From Bellilinea sp034411135 (GTDB lineage Bacteria > Chloroflexota > Anaerolineae > Anaerolineales > Anaerolineaceae): 64,000 nt of DNA. Positions within the stretch are counted from its first letter, which is position 1. Every line of letters starts with the position of its first letter. Location of the stretch: assembly GCA_034411135.1 (NCBI GenBank), contig DAOUMN010000051.1, positions 24,437 to 88,436 of the forward strand. Reading direction: 5' to 3'. The notes beneath the pieces are model-generated. The model saw only the letters and a list, made by a program, of their open reading frames with translations, was not told the DNA's origin and did not search any database. Both the position numbers and the translations under genes were made by a program. This document shows, in pieces, positions 25,009 through 32,526 of this stretch.

Positions 25009-25644
25009 GTGGATACGATTAAGATCAACCACAGTGATGAACCGATTCGCTTGTTTAAGTCCGATTTTTTGGAATTCTTTACTCACATCTCCCCGGTTGT
25101 TGTCGTACTTATCTGGCTGCCGGTTTCGATTTACTTTCTGGTACGCGGCATTCTTTTATTGCCATTCCAGACGCCGGTTCTGACTATTGTAGTCGGTTTC
25201 ATAATGGGTTTATTTTTATGGAGCCTGGCGGAGTACCTGCTGCACCGATTTTTGTTTCATTACAAACCAAAAACCCTGCAGCAGGAAAAGATTTTTTATC
25301 TTTTTCATGGCATACACCATGAACAACCCCAATGCAAAACGCGATTGGTCATGCCTCCAGTGGTCAGTATCCCGATGGCTTTGATTTTTTACGGTTTCTT
25401 TTACCTAATTTTTTCTGTGATAATCAATGCACCTTTTCTTACCGCGGTTGTGTTTTCTGCTTTTATCCTTGGATACCTGGCTTACGATATCACTCATTAT
25501 GCTACCCACCATTGGCCGATGCGCAGTGGGCTGCTTAAAGCACTCAAACGCCATCACATGCGCCACCATTACAAAACGCCCAACCAACGCTTTGGGGTCT
25601 CGTCGCCGTTGTGGGATTATGTGTTCGGAACCCGCGGCGAATAA
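25009..25644 (+). CDS. Fatty acid hydroxylase superfamily protein (FA2H/Scs7-like)
   Basis: 211 aa integral membrane di-iron hydroxylase. Histidine clusters are HRFLFH (79-84), HGIHH (100-104), HYATHH (163-168) and HHMRHH (182-187), between four hydrophobic helices. The segment HGIHH followed by RLVMPP is typical of the fatty-acid 2-hydroxylase branch rather than carotenoid hydroxylases. It would hydroxylate a lipid acyl chain using O2, which is notable if the organism is an anaerobe; the substrate is not proven. Start GTG 25009 is set by GAGGTG 5 bases upstream; longer in-frame versions run into the divergent gene. A bidirectional terminator follows the stop. Confidence 0.88.
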   Translation: MDTIKINHSDEPIRLFKSDFLEFFTHISPVVVVLIWLPVSIYFLVRGILLLPFQTPVLTIVVGFIMGLFLWSLAEYLLHRFLFHYKPKTLQQEKIFYLFHGIHHEQPQCKTRLVMPPVVSIPMALIFYGFFYLIFSVIINAPFLTAVVFSAFILGYLAYDITHYATHHWPMRSGLLKALKRHHMRHHYKTPNQRFGVSSPLWDYVFGTRGE

Positions 25645-25646
25645 TC

Positions 25647-25682
25647 AAAAAAGGCTGTCATCAGAAGAGGACAGCCTTTTTT
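25647..25682. terminator. Bidirectional terminator
   Basis: AAAAAAGGCTGTC (25647-25659) and GACAGCCTTTTTT (25670-25682) form a 13-bp stem with A and T tracts on either side. It serves the hydroxylase gene on the plus strand and gpmA on the minus strand. Confidence 0.9.
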
Positions 25683-25694
25683 GATTTGATCGTT

Positions 25695-26450
25695 TTATTC
25701 TTTTTTTGCCATACCCTGGCGGGCAACTGCTTCGGCAGCCTCCTTGACGGCTGCTTCATCAGCCAGGTAGCGTCTTGAGAGTACATTAAGTTGATCGTCC
25801 AGGGCATATACCAGAGGAATACCGGTCGGAATGTTCAGCTCAGTGATGTCTTCGTCCGATATTTGATCCAGGTACTTAACCAACGCTCGCAAACTGTTGC
25901 CGTGGGCTACAATCAAAATTTTCTCGCCAGCTTTCAGGCGTGGTACGATCTGGCTGTTCCAGAAGGGCATTACCCGTTCCAGGGTGATTTTCAACGACTC
26001 GGTTGCGGGAAGCAATGCCGGGTCAATCTTGGCATAGCGCGGGTCAAAGCGCGGATGGCGTGGGTCGTCCAATTCGAGCGGCGGCGGGGGGGTGGCGTAG
26101 CTACGCCGCCAGGTGTGCACCTGTTCATTGCCGTATTTTGCAGCGGTTTCTGCTTTGTTCAAACCCTGCAACGCGCCATAATGGCGTTCATTCAACTGCC
26201 AGGCGCGCTCGACTGGCAGCCACATCATGTCCATTTCATCCATGATGATCCACAGAGTACGGATTGCCCGTTTTAGAACGGAAGTATAAACATAATCAAA
26301 AGTGAATTTCTCCGCCAGTAATTGTTGTCCTGCCAGGCGGGCTTCTTCTCTGCCGGTATCGGTCAGATCAACATCCGTCCATCCGGTGAACCGATTTTCC
26401 AGATTCCAGAGACTTTGTCCGTGACGGACTAAAATCAAATTTTCTTTCAT
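25695..26450 (-). CDS. gpmA: 2,3-bisphosphoglycerate-dependent phosphoglycerate mutase
   Basis: 251 aa cytosolic glycolytic enzyme that interconverts 3- and 2-phosphoglycerate. The phosphohistidine is H10 in LVRHGQSLWN, followed by RFTGWTDVDLT and the ERHYGALQGLNK motif; the second catalytic His lies in IVAHGNSLRAL. The length fits the dPGM class. ATG 26450 has GGAG 6-7 bases upstream. It is a single gene closed by the bidirectional terminator. Confidence 0.96.
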   Translation of the reverse strand: MKENLILVRHGQSLWNLENRFTGWTDVDLTDTGREEARLAGQQLLAEKFTFDYVYTSVLKRAIRTLWIIMDEMDMMWLPVERAWQLNERHYGALQGLNKAETAAKYGNEQVHTWRRSYATPPPPLELDDPRHPRFDPRYAKIDPALLPATESLKITLERVMPFWNSQIVPRLKAGEKILIVAHGNSLRALVKYLDQISDEDITELNIPTGIPLVYALDDQLNVLSRRYLADEAAVKEAAEAVARQGMAKKE

Positions 26451-26516
26451 GGCTTACTCCCTGGGTTAATCGAATTGTTGGCGCAGACGAGTAGATTATA
26501 ACCCAGAACTTCTTTC

Positions 26517-27302
26517 TTAGCGTAAATTTTCACGATTCGGGCGGGCAGTCATCAGCATTACTTGCCGATTGCGAAGCATCGTAACAGCGAGCATCAACAA
26601 CACAGTCAGGGCTGCCAAACCAGCGATGGTGCTGACTGGCGGCTGGCTTGCGGGTTTAAAGAGGATGCCAGCAAATGCCCAGATGATCACCATCGGGTAG
26701 GCGATACCATTTCGGAAGCGGATCATGGCGATGCCGAGCAAGGCGCCGACAACGATCACCAGGCTTGTCCAAAATTCGGCTGAGATACCGAAACCATTCC
26801 AATTGAGCGTGTAGAGCAAAACACTGGCATTGGCAATGGTTGCCACCGAAATCCAGCCTAGATAGAGGCTTATTGGAAAATGGATAAACGCTCGATCCCC
26901 AGCAGAAACCGTGTTTTTACCGATCTGCAGGCGTATGAACATGCTCAAAAGCGAGACGAGCAATCCTAACATCAAGATCATGGAAAGGGGAATCAAATCG
27001 TAATGCCAGGCAAATATCCAACCCGTATTGAAAAGATTGGCGGCGATGAACCAACCACCAATTCGCTCCAAATTTGGGTTGTTCTTTGTGGAAGGGAGTA
27101 ACTGGTATATCGTAAACCCGATCAAGGAGAGATAGATCAAACCCCAAATGGCAAAGACATACCCTGCTGGGGTAAATAATACTGGATAAAGGTCAGAAAT
27201 TTCGCCTGTGGTGCGATTGTTGAGGGGCAAATAACTGGCAAGGCTGTTGACAACCAGGGTGAGAAGGAGGGTTAATCCATTTAAAATACGGAGTGGTTTC
27301 AT
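26517..27302 (-). CDS. TspO/MBR-related membrane protein
   Basis: 261 aa with about seven hydrophobic helices. The N-terminal part carries the family pattern LFTPAGYVFAIWGLIYLSLIG, like the tryptophan-rich sensory proteins (TspO/MBR), extended here with extra helices at the C terminus. TspO proteins bind tetrapyrroles and lipids and are linked to stress or light signalling; the longer version is poorly characterised. The start ATG 27302 has AAGGATC upstream. It is divergent from the DUF218 gene across a 125-base gap in which no clear promoter was seen. Confidence 0.8.
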   Translation of the reverse strand: MKPLRILNGLTLLLTLVVNSLASYLPLNNRTTGEISDLYPVLFTPAGYVFAIWGLIYLSLIGFTIYQLLPSTKNNPNLERIGGWFIAANLFNTGWIFAWHYDLIPLSMILMLGLLVSLLSMFIRLQIGKNTVSAGDRAFIHFPISLYLGWISVATIANASVLLYTLNWNGFGISAEFWTSLVIVVGALLGIAMIRFRNGIAYPMVIIWAFAGILFKPASQPPVSTIAGLAALTVLLMLAVTMLRNRQVMLMTARPNRENLR

Positions 27303-27427
27303 GATAAGATCCTTATGAGAATTCTTTTTAATCTTAACATGAAATCACTGGTTTGTCTAAAGTTTGTACAGGCTTGGCGGCGTTAGAAATCAATCTTTTG
27401 AATTGACCATCACACGTCCGAGGTGAT

Positions 27428-28222
27428 ATGTTTGTATTTCTATCAAAATTTCTACCCTTGCTAGTATACCCACTCGGGTTGGTTTCAATTTTGTTATTGG
27501 TAAGCCTGTTTTTGAAGAAGCATCTCCGTTTGAAACAGTGGCTGGTAGCCATTGGATTATTGATCTTGTTGTTAGGCAGCAACCGTTGGGTGGCGTACAG
27601 CTTGACCCGTTTGCTAGAAAGCCAGTATTTACCGGATGCCAGTTTGCCATCGGCGGAGGTCATCGTCGTGTTGGGTGGTGCTACCGAGTCGCATGCACCA
27701 CCGCGCTCTGGTGTGGAGATCAATGGCGCGGGTGACCGGGTCATTCATGCTGTCCAGCTATACCGGCAGGGAGCAGCTGAAAAAATTTTACTCAGCGGGG
27801 GAAACATCAGCTGGCTTTCTTCCCGCGCCAGCACACCTGCTCAGGAAATGAAAGAATTGATGCTTTTCATGGGTGTACCCGAGACGGCGCTTATCCTGCA
27901 AAACCAATCCCAAAATACCGCAGAAGATGCGCGTTACTCTGCAGATATATTACGATCTTTGGGAGTTGACCGCGTGATTCTGGTCACATCTGCTCAACAC
28001 ATGCCCCGGGCGATTGCTTTATTTCAAGCTCAAGGGATAAGCGCGATCCCCTCGCCTGCCGATTTCAGTATTACCGACGCCGAATGGCATGAATTATGGT
28101 CGGCAAACTTACCAAGTCAGTTGATCAATTTATTACCCAATGCAGGTTATCTATCCATGACGACCAGCAGCCTGAAGGAGTACATCGGGCTGTTGGTTTA
28201 TCGGCTGCAGGGCTGGCTGTGA
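27428..28222 (+). CDS. DUF218 (YdcF/ElyC/SanA-like) membrane protein
   Basis: 264 aa. Two N-terminal TM helices (to about residue 52) are followed by a DUF218 domain with VIVVLGGA, GDRVIHAVQLYRQG, ILLSGG, NTAEDARYSADIL and VILVTSAQHMPRA. Family members such as E. coli ElyC and SanA influence envelope biogenesis and the undecaprenyl carrier. GAGGTGAT sits 3-4 bases before ATG 27428. The stop is 2 bases from the end of the convergent lycopene cyclase gene. Confidence 0.92.
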   Translation: MFVFLSKFLPLLVYPLGLVSILLLVSLFLKKHLRLKQWLVAIGLLILLLGSNRWVAYSLTRLLESQYLPDASLPSAEVIVVLGGATESHAPPRSGVEINGAGDRVIHAVQLYRQGAAEKILLSGGNISWLSSRASTPAQEMKELMLFMGVPETALILQNQSQNTAEDARYSADILRSLGVDRVILVTSAQHMPRAIALFQAQGISAIPSPADFSITDAEWHELWSANLPSQLINLLPNAGYLSMTTSSLKEYIGLLVYRLQGWL

Positions 28223-28224
28223 GG

Positions 28225-29379
28225 TTAGATTTTTCTCAACACTTTCAAGCGGAAAAGTGCGCGTAAAAATGGATAGGGTTGCAAGGATGCCAGCACACGC
28301 AAATCCTGTGAGAAAGGTGCACTTTCATCCAGAAATGCGAAAATACGCTGCACCGGGTTGTGCTGGAATAACTGGGTGAAGATGCTGCTCATCTTTCCAC
28401 CATTGTGCTGCATAACTTGCAGCATGATGCTGTCGAACAGTCGGTAACGAGCGGGTGTTGGCGGTAAATCAAAGGGATGGCCGTGTTTTGCCAGTGAGGC
28501 AACAATCGCATCGCTGTCTTTCTGGATGCGCAGGAATGCATACCCGCTGGATGGCTTAACCCGGCCGCCAAGTGTGCCAATCGCAAGAATCCGTTTCCCT
28601 AATTGGCGTGGGAAGGGTTGATCGGTCATTGGAATAATTCCATTTTCGACCGCGTGAATTTGATACTCCTCTGTACCCAGATACGTGCGAATATAATCAC
28701 GCAGGGCACAATCATATTCATGATCCTCCAGTATATCAGGGGAAAACAGGGTGTATTCGATCAATGCCCGGCGGCGATCAAACGGCAGCGTATAGATGAA
28801 GCGCATTTTCCCATTTTGGGGGGTTCTGAAATCGAAAAGAGTGGGCAGGTCTGGATTGAAGATATCCGTTTCGCTCTCGATTTCCCAACCGCGGAAATGC
28901 TGCTTTAAGTAATGATAGCGGTGCGGCTGAGGAGGGTATTTACCAGGCTCGTACAGGCTGGAAAATACCCAATCTGCGCTGTATTCTTGTCCATCCATAG
29001 AGACAATGCCCGCACCCTCGTTCTCGTTGATGCTCGTTATGCCACCGTAGGCAAACGTGACCCGAGGAGATTGCCGTAGGAGCGTCTGGGTGTGACGATA
29101 GAAATCCAGTCCGCGAATCAGGTAGTAATGATAAGGAGCCAGATCAAAGATTTGTGAAAAAACCTCCCCAAAAAATGCCAGTCGTTTCCAGGTGCGGAAG
29201 GTGGCTTGTGGATAGGGGCTGGGGTCAACCGACCAGAAACACCAGGTGCGGTCGTTAGCAAGTTTTGGCTGGCGGTCGAGTATTAATATGGATGCTGAGG
29301 GGAACGCCTTCTGCAGGCGCACTGCCAGGCTTAGTCCGGCAGCGCCGCCGCCAGCGAGGATGAAATCATAGTGCTTTAT
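28225..29379 (-). CDS. crtY: Lycopene cyclase (CrtY/CrtL family), abnormal start codon
   Basis: About 384 aa. This FAD/NAD(P)-binding flavoprotein should close the psi ends of lycopene to beta rings. The dinucleotide-binding motif is YDFILAGGGAAGLSLAVRL, followed by the signature NDRTWCFW and, later, GTLGGRVKPSSGYAF. The first standard start in frame (GTG 29322) comes after the GxGxxG motif, so it would make a broken protein. The codon exactly where the family starts (before KHYDF) is ATA at 29379, overlapping the add stop as ATAA. An ATC seven codons after the upstream in-frame stop, with AGG before it, is another non-canonical option. A G-to-A change in an ancestral ATGA would explain this. 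The gene is third in the S9-add-crtY operon. Confidence 0.85.
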   Translation of the reverse strand: MKHYDFILAGGGAAGLSLAVRLQKAFPSASILILDRQPKLANDRTWCFWSVDPSPYPQATFRTWKRLAFFGEVFSQIFDLAPYHYYLIRGLDFYRHTQTLLRQSPRVTFAYGGITSINENEGAGIVSMDGQEYSADWVFSSLYEPGKYPPQPHRYHYLKQHFRGWEIESETDIFNPDLPTLFDFRTPQNGKMRFIYTLPFDRRRALIEYTLFSPDILEDHEYDCALRDYIRTYLGTEEYQIHAVENGIIPMTDQPFPRQLGKRILAIGTLGGRVKPSSGYAFLRIQKDSDAIVASLAKHGHPFDLPPTPARYRLFDSIMLQVMQHNGGKMSSIFTQLFQHNPVQRIFAFLDESAPFSQDLRVLASLQPYPFLRALFRLKVLRKI

Positions 29380-30395
29380 GGTTGGTGAGTTGATGTTTGC
29401 CTACTTTCGATAAGCCGCCGTTTCTCTATTTCGGACAGGAATGCAACCTGCAAGCCGTTGATCTGAGCTTGCCGGATTTGTTCATCGCTCAAGCCAGCCT
29501 GGACGGCAGCAACATCATATTCATAGGGCAGGTCAATGTGGCTGATGCCGGGGTCATCCGTGTTCAGTGTGGCGAGCAATCTCTGTTCTATAAACAGACG
29601 CATTGGATGAGCCGCGTAGGATGATACGGTTGAGGTTTGAACATTGCTGGTCAGGTTGGCTTCAACGCCAATGCGATGGGTGGCGAGATATTCCATCAGG
29701 GCGGGATCCTCCGGGGCATGTACGGCATGTCCGATGCGCTCAGCACCCAGCTCGCGCACGGCTTGCCAGATACTGCCCGAACCGTCCGATTCGCCAGCGT
29801 GTATGGTGACATGCAGCCCGGCATCGCGCACAGCTTTGAAGTGATCTACGAACCAGTCGCCAGGAAAATTAGCTTCATCACCAGCCAGGTCAACGGCAAT
29901 GAAGTGTTCACGCCGGTTGAGGATGGCGTTTAATTCTTTCCAGCACGTTTCGGTACCATAGGTACGGCTGAGAATGCCAATCAGATTGACCTTGACGCCT
30001 GTGTCACGACAGGCTGCTTGAACACCATCTATCAATGCATCAATTACCCCAACCGGGTCAAGATGGTGGGCTTCTGCCATGAACCAGGGTGAAAACCGTA
30101 ACTCGGCATAGTCGATTCCTTCACGCTGCAGGTCTTCGACATTTTCATAAGCAACCCGTCGGCAGGCATTTTCATTAACCAGAATGCCTGTCATCCATCT
30201 AAAGCGGGTGAGGAATGCCATTACACCCGGTTGAGCCTCCATGATTTGCACGTGAGGACGCAGGCTTTCCAGATCCCAGGCAGGCAGGGGGAGATTATGC
30301 TGCCTGCCCAGGTCAAGGATCGTTTCCAGGCGCACGCTGCCGTCCAGGTGGCGGTGCAGGTCAACTAAGGGAAGGGTTGGGTCGATTTTCCCCAT
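29376..30395 (-). CDS. add: Adenosine deaminase
   Basis: 339 aa TIM-barrel zinc hydrolase that converts adenosine to inosine (or a closely related amidohydrolase). Metal ligands and catalytic residues are visible: H14 and H16 in DLHRHLDG, the HAGE motif with catalytic Glu, GHAVH, and the Asp pair in NTDDPGIS. ATG 30395 overlaps the stop of the S9 peptidase gene (TAATG), and its own stop overlaps the presumed crtY start. It lies near the nucleoside transporter and xanthine dehydrogenase genes and fits purine salvage or breakdown. Confidence 0.93.
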   Translation of the reverse strand: MGKIDPTLPLVDLHRHLDGSVRLETILDLGRQHNLPLPAWDLESLRPHVQIMEAQPGVMAFLTRFRWMTGILVNENACRRVAYENVEDLQREGIDYAELRFSPWFMAEAHHLDPVGVIDALIDGVQAACRDTGVKVNLIGILSRTYGTETCWKELNAILNRREHFIAVDLAGDEANFPGDWFVDHFKAVRDAGLHVTIHAGESDGSGSIWQAVRELGAERIGHAVHAPEDPALMEYLATHRIGVEANLTSNVQTSTVSSYAAHPMRLFIEQRLLATLNTDDPGISHIDLPYEYDVAAVQAGLSDEQIRQAQINGLQVAFLSEIEKRRLIESRQTSTHQP

Positions 30396-32401
30396 TATCC
30401 ATTCAAAAGATATTTCTTGAACCAGCCAAGGATGTGATTGAGGCGCAGGATGCGCCGATCGGTGCGTCCTCCACGCGACAAGCCATGAAATTCCTCTGGA
30501 AAGCGTACCATTTCGGTATCCACGCCGAGCCGTTTGAGGGCAACATATACCTGTTCGCCCTGCTCGATTGGGCAGCGCAAATCCATCTCATTATGGATAA
30601 CAAGGGTAGGTGTGCGGGCGGTACCAATATGGGCAATGGGTGAACGCTGCCAGTAATAATCCAATGCTTCAAAAGGTGGCTTGTTGTTCAATTCTTGTTC
30701 AAATGCCCAGTTGAAATCACTGGAACCCCACATGGAAATGAAATTGCTCACGCAGCGCTGTGTCACGGCGGCTCTAAAGCGATGAGTATGCCCGATGATC
30801 CAGACCGTCATGTAACCACCGTAACTTCCACCTGTCACGCCCATCCTCTCGATGTCGATGTAAGGTTGCTGAGCCATGAAATCTGCCCATGCCATCAGGT
30901 CGGCGTAATCGCGATCCCCCCAATTTCCATGAATTGCTGCGGCATGCGCTTCGCCGTATCCTCGTCCGCCACGCGGATTACAAAAATAAACCAGAAACCC
31001 CTGGGCAGCCAGGTAATAGAATTCGTGCATAAACAATTTGCCATACTGGGTCAGTGGACCACCGTGAATTTCCATAATAGAGGGATATTTTTTTGCCGAA
31101 TCGAAACCCGGTGGTTTCAATATCCAGCCTTGTAAATCATTGTTATCGGGACCTTTGAACCAGACTTCTTCGATTTCACCCAGGTCAAGTTTGGAGAGAA
31201 TTTCCCGGTTGAAGGAGGAAAGAAGACGGCTCTTTTTTGTGCCGAGCTCAAACACCATCACCTGACCAGGATCTTGGAATGTGCCGTACAAACCAGCGAT
31301 TTTTTCCCCCAAGAGGTCGATACTGTGAGAGTGAAACACCCCACCTTCGCCAATAATCGTTTCCAGTCCGCTGCCGTCGATATTGATGCGCATCAAAAGG
31401 CTCGAGCCGTGAAGTGTTACAGGGAAGTAGAGTGTCTGGCTGTCCTTGCTCCACAGAGGGGGGTTGGTCACAGCTCCACCGATGTCGTTAATTGTCCAGG
31501 CGCTGACATTGAAATCGGTATGCGCAGTTAGATTGCGAGCTGGCTGGGAATTTTCCAAGGAGATAATCCACAAATTGATGTTCCGGAATCCTTCGCCGAT
31601 GCCTTCCTGCCCGTAATAGGCCAGCCACTTGCCATCCGGTGAAAAACTCAATGAGGACTTCGATCCGACAGGCGTGTCCAGCCTGGTCATCTCGCCGCCT
31701 TTGGCTGGCATGAGGAAAATATCATCCAAATCGGGGTTCGAGTCTGGATCTTCCGAGCGGTTTGAAATAAATGCAATCCATTTGCCATCCGGTGACCAAT
31801 TGGGATACTGTTCGTCGAAGACCGGATGATCTGTCAACTGGGTGGATTTGCCATTAACCGAGTCGACCACCCAGAGGTGCCAGCGCTCGTGCGGTAAATA
31901 CCCGTAACCGTCCAGTTTATAAAACAGGCGGTTGTAATGACGCACCGGGGTGGAGATGTCCTTCAGTTGTGGGTCTTTCTTTCGATCAAGGACGTCTTTA
32001 TCGATTTTGCGCACCAGACAGAGAATCTTTTTTCCGTCTGGAGACCATGCCAGGCTTCCAATCTCTCCTTCGATCCTTGCCAGCTGGCGGGCTTCTCCAC
32101 CGTGAAAGGGAATCAGGTATATAGCGGGCGGTTTTTCCTTATCTTCTCGATTGGAGAGGAAAGCAATCTGGCTTCCATCCGGTGACCATACCGGGCTGGA
32201 GTCGGATTGATTGCCAAAGGTGAACTGGCGGGGGGAACCCCCATTAACCGGGACCACCCAAAGGTTGGAAAACTTTTTTTCGGTTTTTCGTTCGACGCGT
32301 TGAATGGATAAAACCACCTGCTCGCCGTTAGGTGAAATTTGCGGAGCAGATGGGACTTGAAATGCGTACAGGTCTTCTGCGGTGATCAAACGTTTTGCCA
32401 T
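30395..32401 (-). CDS. S9 family prolyl oligopeptidase/acylaminoacyl-peptidase
   Basis: 668 aa. The N-terminal beta-propeller is built from WD40-like/PD40 repeats (PVWSPDGSQIAFLSNRE, SFSPDGKWLAYYG). The C-terminal alpha/beta hydrolase domain has triad S526 (GGSYGG), D607 (NEMDLRC) and H639 (EEFHGLS). It would cleave short peptides or N-acylated amino acids in the cytosol, as no signal peptide is present. Start ATG 32401 (MAKRLITAED) has a perfect AGGAGGA; an in-frame ATG 45 bases upstream lacks one. It is the first gene of an operon with add and crtY. Confidence 0.95.
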   Translation of the reverse strand: MAKRLITAEDLYAFQVPSAPQISPNGEQVVLSIQRVERKTEKKFSNLWVVPVNGGSPRQFTFGNQSDSSPVWSPDGSQIAFLSNREDKEKPPAIYLIPFHGGEARQLARIEGEIGSLAWSPDGKKILCLVRKIDKDVLDRKKDPQLKDISTPVRHYNRLFYKLDGYGYLPHERWHLWVVDSVNGKSTQLTDHPVFDEQYPNWSPDGKWIAFISNRSEDPDSNPDLDDIFLMPAKGGEMTRLDTPVGSKSSLSFSPDGKWLAYYGQEGIGEGFRNINLWIISLENSQPARNLTAHTDFNVSAWTINDIGGAVTNPPLWSKDSQTLYFPVTLHGSSLLMRINIDGSGLETIIGEGGVFHSHSIDLLGEKIAGLYGTFQDPGQVMVFELGTKKSRLLSSFNREILSKLDLGEIEEVWFKGPDNNDLQGWILKPPGFDSAKKYPSIMEIHGGPLTQYGKLFMHEFYYLAAQGFLVYFCNPRGGRGYGEAHAAAIHGNWGDRDYADLMAWADFMAQQPYIDIERMGVTGGSYGGYMTVWIIGHTHRFRAAVTQRCVSNFISMWGSSDFNWAFEQELNNKPPFEALDYYWQRSPIAHIGTARTPTLVIHNEMDLRCPIEQGEQVYVALKRLGVDTEMVRFPEEFHGLSRGGRTDRRILRLNHILGWFKKYLLNG

Positions 32402-32466
32402 AGATGTGTTCCTCCTGTTGTTTTTCAATTTTACACTCCAAATCAAGCCCTACAAGAAATATATCA

Positions 32467-32505
32467 TTAAAAAACGACACCTCTGGCTGTTACAGCCAGA
32501 GGTGT
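32467..32505 (-). terminator. Intrinsic terminator of the transporter/xanthine dehydrogenase operon
   Basis: ACACCTCTGGCT (32477-32488) and AGCCAGAGGTGT (32494-32505) form a 12-bp stem with a 5-base loop. On the minus strand it is followed by CGTTTTTTAATG. It lies 22 bases after the molybdoenzyme stop. Confidence 0.9.
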
Positions 32506-32526
32506 AAATGTTTGAACGAGGCTCAA

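Noticed and set aside
24889..25086. Longer N termini for the divergent membrane-protein and hydroxylase genes
   Set aside because: The extended frames overlap each other across AT-rich sequence that contains -10 boxes; the GTG starts at 24903 and 25009 fit promoter and SD positions better.
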